DNA of 64,000 nucleotides from Magnaporthiopsis rhizophila (GCA_003049465.1 PYSS01000096.1:1-64000); one strand, 5' to 3'. Shown: positions 45,401-58,473, numbered from the stretch's first letter. Notes: generated by a model from the sequence alone, not told the origin. Translations and numbers: made by a program.

Positions 45401-46481
45401 CAAAAGGAGATTGATGCTCTGGAGACGGAGGTTCAGAAGAACAGTGCGCTCAAGTTCTCGCTCTTGCGGAAGTGCAAGATCGAGCAGGTCCAGATACCGT
45501 TGAAGCACGGCTCGCTTGACGATCTGCCCAACGAGGACAATCTTTTGAACCCGGATGCCGACGCCATGGACGTGGATGAAGGTGACGATGGCATGATGGA
45601 GGCCGCCATGGACGATCATGGAATCGAGGTTAACTACAAAGGCCTGCCTGAGGCATACAAGCGCGTGAGTACCCTCTCGTTCGACTTTGAGGTGCCATGT
45701 GCCAAGCTGACAACGACCATCAACAGTCTGACGACGACGGTGTAGAAGAGGTGCTCGACCGTAAGATCTCGGACCTCAACTCCGAACTCGAGAAATTGAA
45801 CCCCAACATGCGCGCCGTCGAACGACTCGAGACGGTCGAGACTCGGCTCAAACAGGTCGAACAGGAGTTCCAGAAATCCAAGGCCGCCTGGAATGCTGCT
45901 CAGGACGCGTTCAACGATGTCAAGGCCAAAAGGTTTGAGCTGTTCGACAAGGCGTTCAAGCACATCCAACAGCAGATCACGCACGTCTACAAGGAGCTTA
46001 CCCGGTCCGAGGCCTACCCCATTGGTGGCCAGGCCTATCTCGACATGGAGGAGGATACCGAGACGCCGTACCTGTCCGGCATCAAGTATCACGCCATGCC
46101 GCCGCTAAAGCGTTTCAGAGACATGGACCACCTGTCCGGCGGCGAGAAGACCATGGCCGCCATGGCGCTGCTCTTCGCAATCCACAGCTACCAGCCGAGT
46201 CCCTTCTTCGTGCTCGACGAGGTCGACGCCGCTCTAGACAACGCCAACGTCGACAAGATCAAGAAGTACATCCGCGAGCACGCCGGGCCAGGCATGCAGT
46301 TTATTGTCATTTCCCTGAAGCCTGGACTGTTCCAGGATAGCGAGAGTCTCGTCGGCGTCTATCGAGACCAGGAGGTGAACAGTTCACGGACTCTAACTCT
46401 TGATGTGAGCTCGCTCCCTTTCCCCTATAACTTCTCTCAGTTGCTAACCGTGGCAATCTCTAGCTTCGCAAATATCAATGA
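42426..46481 (+). CDS. smc1: SMC1, cohesin ATPase subunit
   Basis: Five exons: 42426-42456, 42528-42621, 42703-45664, 45727-46404 and 46464-46481, giving 1260 aa, as expected. Pairs with SMC3 and the kleisin to form the cohesin ring. The N-terminal head has Walker A GPNGSGKS at residues 33-40, and STHLKDLVYRG follows. It carries a Ser/Asn/Gly-rich insertion (GHSNGAQNGGEESS) near residue 80, in a place where fungal SMC1 varies. Two long coiled coils flank a hinge at about 545-690 (GRVGELCKPKQKKY to HKGGLMTGGRS). The C-terminal head has the signature HLSGGEKTMAAMALLFA near 1163 and Walker B FFVLDEVDAALDNAN. The last exon is only 18 nt (Leu-Arg-Lys-Tyr-Gln-stop) and is needed to complete the usual LTLDLRKY end. 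Confidence 0.96.
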
Positions 46482-46951
46482 TTTCTGGAGGTATATCGAT
46501 GTATTTTGGGCTTTCTTCATTCGGGTTGGCTCCGGAGTTCTCATGGGGCCTCTGGCTATCCATATTTGTTGATTATGCACGACTATTGCCAGTGAGGCAT
46601 GTTTATTTTTGTTTTGCTGTGAATACTACGGGGATTCGGTCAATTTTTCCTTTGTAGACAATGTTTTATACCTCAGACAGTTCCAAGCGACAGATGTTTG
46701 CTGGTTAGCCCATGTGATATCCACGTGCTTGACAATCCATGGGTGGCTTGGTCAATGTGGCGCGCACGCCGACCCGCTTACGTTATGGTTGTCCTGGAAG
46801 AGGCAACCCCCACCAGGCGCACTTGCCCTGAGCCGAAATCCCACACGAATTTTAATTCATCCGCGCCGGGCTTGGACTTTTTTGAAAACGGCGACAACCT
46901 TCCCCTTCGAACTTCCAGCAAGCCTCCGTCACCAACCGAACAGCCGTCAAA
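46482..46951. other. SMC1 3' end and RPL12 promoter
   Basis: 470 bp between two genes on the same strand. The right half, with its CCCCTTCG and CAACCG stretches, is probably the ribosomal-protein promoter and leader. Nothing else is recognised. Confidence 0.6.
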
Positions 46952-47813
46952 ATGCGTAAGTGAGCATTCACCATGATGGTTTGGGACTGTCTCGCTAATT
47001 CCATACCTCTCCAGCTCCCAAGTTCGACCCCAATGAGGTTAAGGTGATGTACGATAGCACCGACGCTTCACAATATTCTCCGGCGAGCGGGGGGGCGGCG
47101 CGGCATTGGGCTGGCGCGCATAGCGACGATGGCGAATCGGGCTGACGGCGAACCCGAAATACAGCACCCTCCGCGCCACCGGCGGTGAGGTCGGCGCCTC
47201 GTCGGCGCTGGCTCCCAAGATCGGTCCTCTGGGTCTGTCACCCAAGAAGGTCGGAGAAGATATCGCCAAGGCGACCGGCGACTGGGTACGAACGACGACC
47301 CCTTCAGTTCTCTTGCGTCCATGCGCGGGGACTGTGCCTTTCGCTTGCACTGGAATAAGCACTTACCAAGGATCTGTTTTTTGCACCGAATACAGAAGGG
47401 TCTCCGCGTCACCGTCAAGCTCACGATCCAGAACCGTCAAGCCGCCGTCTCGGTCGTCCCAACCGCGTCGTCCCTGATCATCAAGGCGCTGAAGGAGCCG
47501 CCGCGGGACCGGAAAAAGGAGAAGAACATCAAGCACAACAAGTCCATCACGATCGACGAGGTCATTGAGATCGCAAGGACGATGAAGTTCAAGTCGTACG
47601 CCAAGGACCTGAAAGGTTGCGTCAAGGAGATTCTGGGCACTGCCTTCAGCGTCGGCTGCCAGGTTGACGGCAAGAGCCCACGTGAAATCACCGAGGCCAT
47701 TGATGCTGGAGAGATTGATAGTGAGTTTTTTTCCGCTCCTGTTTCTTTACGGGGTCCATCTGTTTGCTAACCACGGATGCCGCCGCGCGCCCCCAACAGT
47801 CCCTGAGGAGTAA
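46952..47813 (+). CDS. rpl12: 60S ribosomal protein L12 (uL11)
   Basis: Five exons: 46952-46955, 47015-47048, 47165-47285, 47396-47720 and 47800-47813, giving 165 aa. Part of the P-stalk base of the large ribosomal subunit, where it binds 25S rRNA and elongation factors. Only ATG plus one base lies in exon 1. The protein runs MPPKFDPNEVKV, then LRATGGEVG, LAPKIGPLGLSPKKVGEDIA, KGLRVTVKLTIQNRQ and VGCQVDGKSP, ending EIDIPEE. Every junction keeps the frame. Intron donors are GTAAGT, GTACGA, GTACGA and GTGAGT. The high intron density near the 5' end is typical for fungal ribosomal-protein genes. Introns of such genes sometimes host snoRNAs; I could not recognise one here. Confidence 0.96.
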
Positions 47814-48933
47814 GCGAAACGAAACAAGGACGATTCGGAGACTTTTTCTTTGGGGCATGTGAATTGGAGTTCAGGCTTGCTTTGAAAACTGGTAGGCTTG
47901 CCCAGCCATGGAATTTACAAAACGGAAAGGTTATGGCATCGTGGTTTTCACACGTAAAACAATGTTCACGAAGTGAAGGAAGCATGAGGCTGGTGGACGG
48001 TGCCAGCACGTAGGGGTGACCCCGGGTTCGATGATCCTCCATCCACCCTGCGTACTACCATCCACTGCCACGACCGACACGGAGGTACATGCTCTCCAAC
48101 CACCTGGCCTACACTCTGAGATGACAAAGCTCCCCGTTTGCTGTCTCAATTTTGGTGCCGAGGAAGATTGATGCCATCGGCTCACTACTCACCGCGGCTT
48201 CCTGCAACAGGTGGAAGCAGCGGTCCATCATTTGAAGCCGACATGCCACCAAACTACCGGATCTGCAGCTTCTACTGCATATTCTGACAAGTTCTACCTA
48301 CCGACTGTCCCCTTTTTAACCACCTGCCAATTTTTTTTTGAGACCGATCGGAAGCGGGTTGGCCTTGGCTGGAAATCTGCCGATAGCATAGTGCCACGAA
48401 CGTCACGCTCAATCCTCTTCGGATGCGTCGAGGGTGTTCTGAAGGATCTCTGTATGGGCTGGGCGATCCCCTGCTAGGCTGGGACGGGTGCGTACGTGGT
48501 ACAGTATGTACTTTTGCAGGAAGGACACGACAAGGAGTTCCGACGGAGGGTTTTGCGCGTCTCCGTGAAGTATGTACCGGTACGGACGGGCAGTTACATC
48601 CTGATCGGCGGCCATGTTGGTTCAGGCTACCTAGACAGTAAAGATACGACGTCGTGGATGTCAGTGGGTGATCGAACGCAGATCCGAAACTGGGTCCGGG
48701 ATCCCAAGGGAAAAACATGCGGGGGAACAGGCGTGTGTTTCAGGGCGATATCAAGACCTTGATGTGGCCCAGTTGTTGCCTGACATTACTGGAATCGACA
48801 CCCCTGTGCTTATCCCTCTTTACCTTTTCTTCGTCAATTTGGTCTTTTGCTACGACACGTTGATTGCATGAGCATAGACTATTCTACATCGTGGCAGGGT
48901 GGTTCCGGTAGGTTCTTGCTTTTCCATCTCGTA

Positions 48934-48958
48934 TTTTTTTTTTTTTTTTTTTTTTTTT
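48934..48958 (+). repeat. Poly(T) tract, 25 nt
   Basis: Twenty-five consecutive T in an intergenic region. Confidence 0.85.
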
Positions 48959-50907
48959 GCGCTTGCGTGTCTGCATAAACAACGTGTCATCCGGATCGAC
49001 AGCCGGCAAGCACCGTTGGCGGTTAAACTTGGAACGACCAGCCGCCGACATGCATGCCCCCTGAGAGGCGTAGGGAAGCTAATAAACGAGCCGGCGTGTG
49101 CCCGGCCTTTTGTGTCATCGTTTACCAACCGTGGTCCAGGAAAGCTAGCCGGATGGAATGTGGGACAAGAAAAAATAACACGGTGCTACAGCATGATATG
49201 CAATCATAATCTGGCACCCTCCAAGCACGGTGTGGTTTGTTACGTGCCCGTCAACGACGCCGCCTCTCACCATCCCCATCCGTCCTCCGCCGCCGCCAGC
49301 TGACGTTATCGGCGAGGTGAGTCTCCCCGTGCATGAGCCCGGTGGGAACACGTATGTGTGTGTGCCGCAAACCGGCGGGATCACCTGGCCCTTGGCATGA
49401 AATGCGCCCTCCCGCTCTACTCGCCCCAAAACCTGCGGTGTGCATGTGTGCGCGTCTGCGCGTGTGCGAGTTTTTTTCTTTGTTTATCTTGGAGATTAGA
49501 AGAGACGTGCGGGAGACAAAAGGAAAAGTTATTACGGGAGCGCGCAAGGTCTTCCCGGCAGGCATACGTCCGAAGCGTCGGCGTGTGCTCAAGGGACGGA
49601 CCCCGGCCCAGCGTGTTATATACCGTTTTTATACCGTGTTTGATGCACGGAAACCTCGGGGCCGTGTCCCCACACAGGTGAGCCACCGGATTACACAATC
49701 GCGGGAGCGGCATATGTGCAGTACGAAGGGGACATGGCCCTTGGGAGGCCTCGCCATTCCTCCGGATCCCTCGCATCTGGGAGGATTTGGATACGTACCG
49801 GCTGCCCCCATCCTGGCCACAGCACAAAGTTATTGGACCAGGAAGGTAGAAGGAAAGTGTGAGGTATTTGGATGCCCTTTTTAACCCTCATCGACCTTGG
49901 CGAGAATAAACGGTGGGCAAAGGGCGGCCAAGCGGTTGCAGCAGGTGTGGACGGGAGGGATCCATGAGTGTGCAGTAGCCGCGGGCAGCGGCGGCGGCCC
50001 TGTTACAGTCACATCGAATTAATCTGGGTTGGTATCGTGCTTTGCATCTTTGATTGTTATCGTTCATTGCTGCAGTTCCTTGCCGCGTTTCTTTACCCAA
50101 TCTACGTTTTCTTTTCTCTCGGATCGCCTGCTAACGTAGTAATGTTCCAACAAGGCCTGGCACCTCAAAGTTTTGCTCGCTGGCATCGCGTCAAACCCTC
50201 ACATTTCGATCAACCGCAAAATGCAACCTAGCGAGATCAACTAAGCAGGGGGAGCCAAAACAAGTACGACCCCGCGGCACAACCACCATCACAATCACAG
50301 CCCAGGATGTGTGTTTTCAATATCCCGCATGGAGGGTCTCTTTTCCTACCGTACGTTTGGGAAGCAATACATACAGTACCAAGCTGCGGCCGGTCAGGAT
50401 GACGAGTGACGATTGGCGGCTTTTAATCGAGTGGACGGCAGGCAGCCACCAAGGGAGCTGAGGGTGGGTGGGCTTGGGGGCCGAGTTGAGACACGGGCTG
50501 ACATGGCAACCCATCCAGTCCGGTTCTGGACCCGACCCTGCCTGGTTCCTTGTCTTACCTCTTGCGTGTCGATCATCTCTTGTCCACCGCCCGAAAGAAC
50601 ACAATCCCCGTTTTCCATGCTTTCTTACTCTCACGGGTAAGACATGTGTGCGTTGGTGGCAGAGGGGCGGATTGGTGAGGGTTGATAGATGGAGGCCGTG
50701 GAGGTCGTGTTTCTTGAAATGATTGGCTGAGGGGCCGGCCAGCGATGGCGGCGGGAGGTGACTCTGTAGCCGGGCGAGATTGCATAGGGATGGACGCCCT
50801 ACATGGCGTGGCGTTGGCGGTGCCGAATAGGCGTGTTTGATGTTGCCGCGACATATCACGTAGATGCAAGGGAGAACACAAAGCAAGGGAGAGCAGAAAG
50901 CACGCAT

Positions 50908-50936
50908 ACACACACACACACACACACGCACACACA
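50908..50936 (+). repeat. CA-dinucleotide microsatellite
   Basis: About 29 bp of CA repeats, interrupted once by CG. Confidence 0.85.
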
Positions 50937-51717
50937 TACATGCACTCCCCGGCAGCAGCGTCAGCCAACCAGCAGCCCCAGGGTTGAGCCTTTGGATTCA
51001 TTCGCTGGGCTCGTTCGCCCGATCTATGCGCCGTTTGACAGCCAGTGACTGGATGACGGCCAAAGAGGTCAGGTCAGCAAGCCCTGCCACGCAATCAAAA
51101 AGGCCCATGTGTGTGTATGCTCTATGTGGCTGCAGCGAAGGTTCGACCGAGTGTTGGGCGAGGGAGGGCAGGCCGGGCGGATTACCGGTTCTTGGCGTGC
51201 ATATCACAGCGACACTATTCCTGCAGGCCCACCACCTTTGACCACGGGTCGTCTGCCCCAGCGCCTCAGCTGCGCCGCAGCTGCAGTCTTCCATGCCCCA
51301 GCCGGCTTCAGTGCCAGCTTTCGCGCCAGTTGGAGCGCTGCCCTGGCCAATTGTCTGCCCGACGGCCCCCAGCCCACCGCTAGTCACAGCGGAGTTCCCT
51401 GTCAACTTGCCCTGCACCTGCCCCCCCTCCCCTGGGCCCTGGTCCCTGGCCAAACCCACCACCCACCCACTCGCACTCGTCCACCCGCCCACTTTGAACC
51501 GGCGACACACCTTGCTGGGGCTGTCCTTTGGCGGTGCGTCGCTGCAACGCCGGCACCCATAGTGGTGGGGAGGCCAGCCTTTCAAAAAACCTCCAGTTAA
51601 TTACTACCGCCTGCCGCTCGCAACCGCAAACCTCGATACGATCCACATTCGGTCGTGGGCCTTTTCTTTTTCCACCTCATTCTGCCCATCCCCGCCATCG
51701 ATGAGTCGACGGCACGC

Positions 51718-51815
51718 GTCAAGGACGAAGCCAAAGAACAAAAGTATAATTTACGGTAAAAAATTGTCAAGGACGAAGCCAAAGAACAAAAGTATAATTT
51801 ACAGTAAAAAAAATT
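51718..51815 (+). repeat. Tandem duplication of a 48-50 bp unit
   Basis: Copy 1 is 51718-51765 and copy 2 is 51766-51815. Each starts GTCAAGGACGAAGCC and ends in an A run plus TT. They differ by one G/A change and by A-run length (6 versus 8), so the duplication is recent. It lies about 600 bp upstream of the O-GlcNAc transferase start. Confidence 0.9.
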
Positions 51816-52407
51816 GAAGGCGTCGCATCCCGCCGAGCCCCTGCCCGCCTTTTCCCGCGACGGGGCCTGGATGGACCCAGCATACGCAACGGCCAAGTCC
51901 AAGCAGCAACGCCGTCTAGGCCGCCGCCGCCGCCGTCCGAGGCCATTGGAGTCTGAAAGAACGGCAAGCAACTGCCAACGAGGCGCAGGATCCGGCGTGC
52001 GCCCCTAACACAACGGCATCGCGGGTGGCTTTGGTCGCCCTCGCACCGGCTCCCGACGGCTGGGACGAAATTCAATAACCGTTAATTCCTTTGCGCCTGC
52101 CTCCTCCGCCCACATCCCGATCCTCTCCAAGGCAAGCACATCACGGCCTTCTGCCTCGGTGACGACCCCACGACTCTCCCGGTCTGGGGAAGCTGGACCC
52201 TCTGGAACGCACCTGCTCCTCTTTGGCGCCGGCTTCGTCCCGCCGCTGCGAAGGCCAAATGATCACAAGATAGGCCCCCTCGGCCTTGCTTTCACCAGCA
52301 GGCAACCACACTCTCTAAGCCATCGGGCTCGGTCCCAGCCCGTCCGCCTGCCCTCTCGACGACCCCTCTTGTTGGTTTGACTCCGACCACAAGATACCCA
52401 TTCCCCG

Positions 52408-55400
52408 ATGCTGCCCTTAATGCAGATGCACCCAATGGTGCCCACGCCTCCTCACTTCGAGCACCTCGTCCCCGTCTCGAACCATATAAAGCCCGAATAC
52501 CTGGCCCTGTGTCAACAGTCCCGCCAACCGAGACCATCGAACCCCTACGCGAATCCGAATGTCGGCTCCAGGCCATTCCCGATCCGGAGCTCGCAACCCG
52601 CTCAGCCATCGCAGCAACAGCCACAGCAGCAACCGCAGCAGCAGCAGTCCTCTTATCGCGCGCCCGCCGCATCGCCGTTCCCTCAAAGTCACCTCCAGGT
52701 ACAAGCCGACCACAGCCAGCATCAGCTGCGACGAAAGACGCCCAACGGGACCATCGACGCCGGCTACGATGGCTCGCCCGCCGGTCTGGCCATCGGGCCC
52801 CCGCAGAAGCAGCTGATCATCCCGGCTTCTCCCAAGATCTTCCCAACCGCCTTTGGGCACACCACTCCTCAACTGGCCGACGCATTCAACGGGCAGCTGC
52901 ACCTGTCCAACCACATCTGGCAGTACCCGCATCCAGCGCAGCAGATGGGCGGGGGATATGAGGCTCAACCGGCGGGATGGAACTTGGGTCAGTCCCTGCA
53001 GCCCGACGGCGCGCCGCTGCCGGACAGGATCATAGCACCCCAGCAGCCACCTTCGAACCTGCTCAGCGGCGACCTACGGCTTCAGGGTGTCTTCACCCCG
53101 TCGTACCAGCATAACACCATGGGCCCGACCGCCTTCAACCCAGCCGGATTCTCTCCTCCGCCCGTGTGGAAGGATCCCGGAGTGCCAGATTACCGAGGCC
53201 AAGTCCCCATGTCAAATTTAGGCTTTATACCACAGAATGCCGCCTTTGATGCCGCATATATTCCAAGCCACAACTCTATGCACCACCCCCTCCCAATAGG
53301 CCAGCAAATGCTTGGCGGCCCTGTCCAGGGCCGGGTCATGCACACGCCGATGCCCGAATTCGACACGGACAATGGGGTGCTCCGGCCACCCCAGACCACA
53401 ATCCAGCTACCCCGCGGTGGACTCGAATCACTATCCCTGCGCGGCTCGGCCACCGCCAGCCCTGTCGGCAGCCTTGCTTCGCGCTCAGATCCATCGGCCC
53501 CTGCTCAGTTCAAGGAGAGGGTTCTTGCGCAAGCGCACAAGGCATATGCCGAGCTTCTTTTGTGTATCAGTTATACAAAGCAGTCGCTTCCTGGCAAGAC
53601 CATGCCTGGCCCGCGAACATTGTCTAAGATGGTCGTGTTCCCGAAGCCGCCCAAGCAGCTGGGTCTGTCATTGGGTCCTCCTCGCCATCCCGCGGCGATG
53701 CACGCTCGCCCGGGCTCGTTCGCCGGTGCCGAATCGACTTTTGGGGCTTCGAGCCAGGTCAAGTATGCGTACGCGGGCAGGACGTACCGTGCCGGAGGCG
53801 GAAACCCGGCCGAGCTTCCGTCACCTTTATCCAGCGCTAGGCACTCCCTGGAAGTGCTCACAAACCTGTGTGAGCAGAGCGGGTGGAGGTGGGTCGATGG
53901 GATGTTGCTTGGCGGCTGTCTGCATTACGGTCTGGAACACTACGAGGAGGCTCTGGATTGGTTCAAGAGGATCACCAACCTCGACTCAAGGTACCGAACA
54001 CCATCATCACTCTTCTACCCCACCCCTGCTCATTCCCAAGGTCCATCCATACTAACTCACTGACTGACCCGCAACAAGTCACGTCGAGGCCATCTCCAAT
54101 ATCGCTGCCACCCTATACTGTCTGAACAGACACGATGAGGCCGAGAGGTATTGGGTAGAGGCTGTGACCCTCCGGCCTGGTTACCTCGAAGCCGTCGAGC
54201 ATCTGGTGGGTCTGCTCTGCTCGACCCAACGGAGCAGGCAGGCTGTGGACATTATAAGTCGTGTTCAACGGAACCTTCGTACTCCCGAACACGAGCTGCC
54301 TCAGGGCGACGCGGCTTCTCAGACCGTGCCGTCGTCATCAACTTTAGCAGAAGCGTCAAACCAGCCAGGGTTCGGATCGAGCGGCTACATGATCCCGGGC
54401 AACGAAAACGGCCGCATGATTCTACTCATTCACGCCAAAGGCAACATGCTCTATGCCCTAAAGGATATCGAGCGCGCATCTGAGGCGTTTGAGGAGGTGG
54501 TCATGATCAGCACCGGCAGGCATAGTCGCGGCATACAGAGCTTGATCCGCGAGATACAGACGGTGCTGTCGCCCAGACCCAGCCAGCCATCCGTGCCCCC
54601 AGCCGCCGGGGCTGTAGTGCGCAGGCCAGTGTCGGGTCCGCTGCTCCTGCCACCAGACCGGGCAAAGCTGACGGCGCAGTTTGTCTTTGGCCCGGGCAAT
54701 GCCCAGCTCCCTGGCCTCCGATATATCGGGGAAGGCAGCCATCGCAAGTCGGCCGTCTCCACGACCAGTAACTCGCTACTTTCCCTCGCCAAGATATTCC
54801 AGGACTCCATGTCCACGGGTGGCACGCCACCGTGCCCGGGCAGACAGGCCTCTGGCGTTGGTGAAATTCTCGCCCTGTACTACCTGTCTCTTTCCCTTCA
54901 GGAGAGCCCCTCGACCGCGAACAATGTCGGAATCCTCCTTGCCAGTGTGCAACAATCGGCGGCCCAGATCGAGCCCCTGTCCCCAGAGTCAGCGGCCCTC
55001 GTGCAGCACATCCCCGGCATCGTGCGCGGCAGCGGGCTCGAGCTGGCGCTGCTATATTACCAATACGGCCTCACTCTGGATCCTCACCACGTTCACCTCC
55101 ACACAAACCTTGGCAGTCTCCTCAAGGACACCGGGCAGCTCGACTTGGCTATCCAGATGTACGAACGGGCCGTGGCGTGTGACGGCACGTTCGACATCGC
55201 GCTCACCAACCTGGCGAACGCGGTTAAGGACCGAGGCCGCATCAGCGACGCCATCATGTACTACAAACGTGCCGTGGCATCTAATCCAGACTTCGCTGAG
55301 GCCGTCTGCGGCTTGTCGACGGCCCTGAACTCGGTTTGCGACTGGAGGGGAAGAGGAGGCGTATACCTGTACGGCGGCAAATTTGACCGGTGGCATGTTG

Positions 55401-57331
55401 ACGAGCAGGGAATGCTCCAAGATGTCAGGAACACCGGTCAGGGCAGCGGGCTGACAAAGCGAGTGGCGGGCATCGTCGGGCGCCAGCTCCAGGAGTCGGC
55501 ATCGTGGGGTGTTGGTACTCTGGTAGAGACTGCCATCGCGCTCCTCGTCTCTCAGCTGACCAGTTCGGGCGGCGCGAAGATGACGAACGCTTCGACGGAC
55601 CTGGAAGCCGAGTTGCGCAAGTGGGCGGACCGACCATGGGAGGGTTCGAGGATCATTCGCCTGATCGAGCGCGCCACGCGGGCGGCGATGCGGAGGTGGT
55701 ACCTGGACAAGCATGTCAATGGCCAGGAGGCGGCGGGCGGCTACCCCCGCCCTCGCCTGCCGGCCAGCCTGACGATCCCCTCGGCGCCCACCGTCCTTCC
55801 CTTCCACACCTTCACCTGCCCCCTGACGGCCAAGGACATCCGCATGATCTCCCAGCGCAACGCGCACCGGATATCGTGCTCGACTCTTCGCGCCCCCTGG
55901 GTGTCCAGCTCGGTGTATCCGCCACCGCGACCGCCTCAGCCACATCTGAACGTCGGCTACCTCTCGTCGGACTTCAACAACCACCCGCTGGCACATCTGA
56001 TGCAGTCCGTCTTTGGATTCCACGACCAGACCCGCGTCAAGGCGTTCTGCTACGCGACGACGGCGAGCGACAAGTCGATCCACCGGCAGCAGATAGAGCG
56101 AGAAGCGCCCGTGTTTCGCGACGTGAGCAACTGGCCCTCGGACAAGCTCGTGGATCAGATCGTGCAGGATGGCATCCACATCCTGGTTAACCTCAACGGC
56201 TACACACGCGGAGCCCGGAACGAGATATTCGCGGCTCGCCCGACACCAATCCAGATGTCGTTCATGGGCTTTGCCGGCACCCTGGGCGCGGAATGGTGTG
56301 ACTACCTTCTTGCAGACGCCACTGCGGTGCCGCCCTCGACGCTTCGGCCGTGGCGCGGTAACCTCGGCCTTGAGGATGTGTTCAGGGACGAGGCAGAAGC
56401 GGACAATGGCGAATGGGTATACTCGGAAAACATTATCTACTGCAGAGACACGTTCTTCTGCTGCGACCACGCACAGTCGGCCGACGTCGAGGACGAGCGG
56501 AACATGTCGTGGGAGGAGGAGCAGCGACGGCGGTGGAAGATGCGCAAAGAGCTGTTCCCCAACCTGCCCGACGATACCATCATCCTCGGCAACTTCAACC
56601 AGCTCTACAAGGTGAGTTGCTTTTGTGATTGACAGGCACTGCATACCAATGCTGCTCTACTCGTTGCTGACGGACAGCCCGCCCGCGTACAGATTGATCC
56701 GACGACCTTCAGGACGTGGCTGCGCATCCTGTCGGCAGTTCCCAAGGCCATACTCTGGCTCCTGCGCTTCCCAGACCTGGGCGAGATCAACCTGAAGCGA
56801 ACGGCCAGGGAGTGGGCGGGAGAGAACGTTGCCAACCGCATCTTGTTTACCGATGTTGCGCCCAAGCAGCAGCACATCTCGCGGGCCCGAGTCTGCGACC
56901 TGTTCTTGGATACGCCCGAGTGCAACGCACACACGACGGCAGCGGACATATTGTGGTCCAGCACACCGCTTCTGACGCTGCCGAGATACGAGTACAAGAT
57001 GTGCTCCCGCATGGCTGCCTCGATCCTCAAGGGCGCGCTGCCCAGGTCGGAGGAGGGCCTTCGGGCCGCGTCGGAGCTGGTGGCCGAGGATGATGTCGAG
57101 TACGAGAACCTCGCCGTCAAGCTTGCCAACGGACTCTCATACCGGTTCAACGCGGCTGGCGGGTACGGCGAAGGATCTGGCCGGCTTGCCGAGCTGCGGC
57201 GGCTGCTCTGGGAGAGCAAGTGGACCTGTGCGCTGTTTGACACGCGGCGTTGGGTTCGGGATCTAGAAGACGCCTACGACGAGGCCTGGCGGAGATGGGT
57301 GGCGGGCGAAGGGGGTGACATTCACCTTTAG
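52408..57331 (+). CDS. ogt: O-GlcNAc transferase-like protein (TPR plus GT41)
   Basis: Three exons: 52408-53990, 54079-56611 and 56693-57331, giving about 1584 aa. Predicted to transfer N-acetylglucosamine, or another sugar, from UDP or GDP donors to Ser/Thr of nuclear and cytosolic proteins. The first 350 residues are Pro/Gln-rich and disordered. TPR repeats run from about 495 to 900, including HVEAISNIAATLYCLNRHDE, LGSLLKDTGQLDLAIQMYE and LANAVKDRGRISDAIMYYK. The GT41 catalytic part starts near 1150 with VGYLSSDFNNHPLAHLM, whose His corresponds to the active-site His of human OGT. It continues with LVNLNGYTRGARNEIFAARP, the NFNQLYK-ID block (catalytic Lys), and LFLDTPECNAHTTAADILW. The start codon is the first in a long frame; a downstream start cannot be excluded. 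Confidence 0.9.
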
Positions 57332-57338
57332 GTGCCTA

Positions 57339-57374
<36 letters not shown>
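57339..57374 (+). repeat. (CCTG)9 microsatellite
   Basis: Nine uninterrupted CCTG units, starting 8 bp after the O-GlcNAc transferase stop codon, so within the 3' UTR. Confidence 0.95.
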
Positions 57375-58472
57375 GGGGTGTTTTCATTTCCTTGTTTTTC
57401 TCCTATCCCTTCTTCTTTTGCGCACCTGCCGACATCTCCTTCCTGTGTCGCTTTGATACTTCCATGCGCGCTGTTTTCCGTCATCTTGGCGCCTTTCCTT
57501 TTTCTCTTCTAACGACCACTCTCGTACCTTGTTTGTTTTATTGAAGCCATATACTGTTTGAGCGGCATTGTGATGGGAGTTTTGGAGCTGGGCAAAACCC
57601 TTCCTTCCACGCCTCCGGATGGAGGGTAGTGGGATCACGCGACTGGGATGGAACGGGACGGACGAATGAATGGATTCTGGTCTGGGTTCAACAGCACTAC
57701 ACTTGTCCGGTATATCGTCGTTTTACTTTTTTTGTTTGTTTCTCTTGTTTCTGAATATTGCCCACAGCCCCCGTGCTGCCAAGGCGTCACGTCACGTCAC
57801 GCGCCCTTCGAGGCATCAATTTCGATTTCCCCCAAATAAGGGGTTCGTTCGGGTTCCCACGAGCCACCAACCAAAATGCGAATAAGGGGTGGTGATGTCG
57901 GCTGATGGCCACGAGACGGTAAGGAAAATGCCAGCAGGCCCCGGTAAGAAGGAGAAAAAGCAATGCGTTTTTCCTCGGCAGTACCATGCAACATCATCTT
58001 GCTGTACCCTGTTCCTTCTTCATATTTTTTCAGCCTCCTCATGTTGATCCTGGGCTGATCGTTTTTTTTTCTTTTCTTTTGCCCTACTGCCCTGGTCTAT
58101 TCTTTGCTTTTTCTTTTCTTCTGTTCCTTGGCCTTTCCAACCCAACCTCCAGGGGCAGGGGTCTCTTTACGCCCAACACGGGCGCTTAGCCCCGATCCAC
58201 CCTAATCCACCCGCCGCCCGGTTATATCGCACCTTTTTACTACTCGGCATCATTATCTGGCCGTCTTTGATTCCTAAAGGAGGAGCAGCAAATCTAGAAG
58301 GGACAGGTAGGGGTAGGGGTAAGGCGGCTGGAGCTGATGGGATCCCTGGTCTTTTTACGCGCCCAAAATGCTTGCTCGGGCCGTCGACGACGGATGGACG
58401 GGAGGCCGTCTTGGCCTTCTTGATGCCTACCTGCCACACGTCCGTCCGGGCACACACCTACTAGCTGTCACC

Positions 58473-58473
58473 C

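Larger units (their letters stand above)
47814..52407. other. Long intergenic region
   Basis: 4.6 kb without a supportable gene. It holds a poly(T) run (48934-48958), a CA-dinucleotide run (about 50908-50936) and a tandem duplication (51718-51815). The right end is probably the promoter and leader of the O-GlcNAc transferase gene. Confidence 0.55.

Noticed and set aside
44642..45619. 325-codon minus-strand frame across SMC1
   Set aside because: Lies wholly antisense to a conserved coiled coil. Its Leu/Val-rich product is the expected mirror of Glu/Lys codons.
48000..48045. Possible tRNA (GGGTTCGATGATCC resembles a B box)
   Set aside because: No matching A box or acceptor stem can be folded around it.
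55052..56644. 530-codon minus-strand frame over the O-GlcNAc transferase gene
   Set aside because: Antisense to the catalytic domain and without recognisable motifs.
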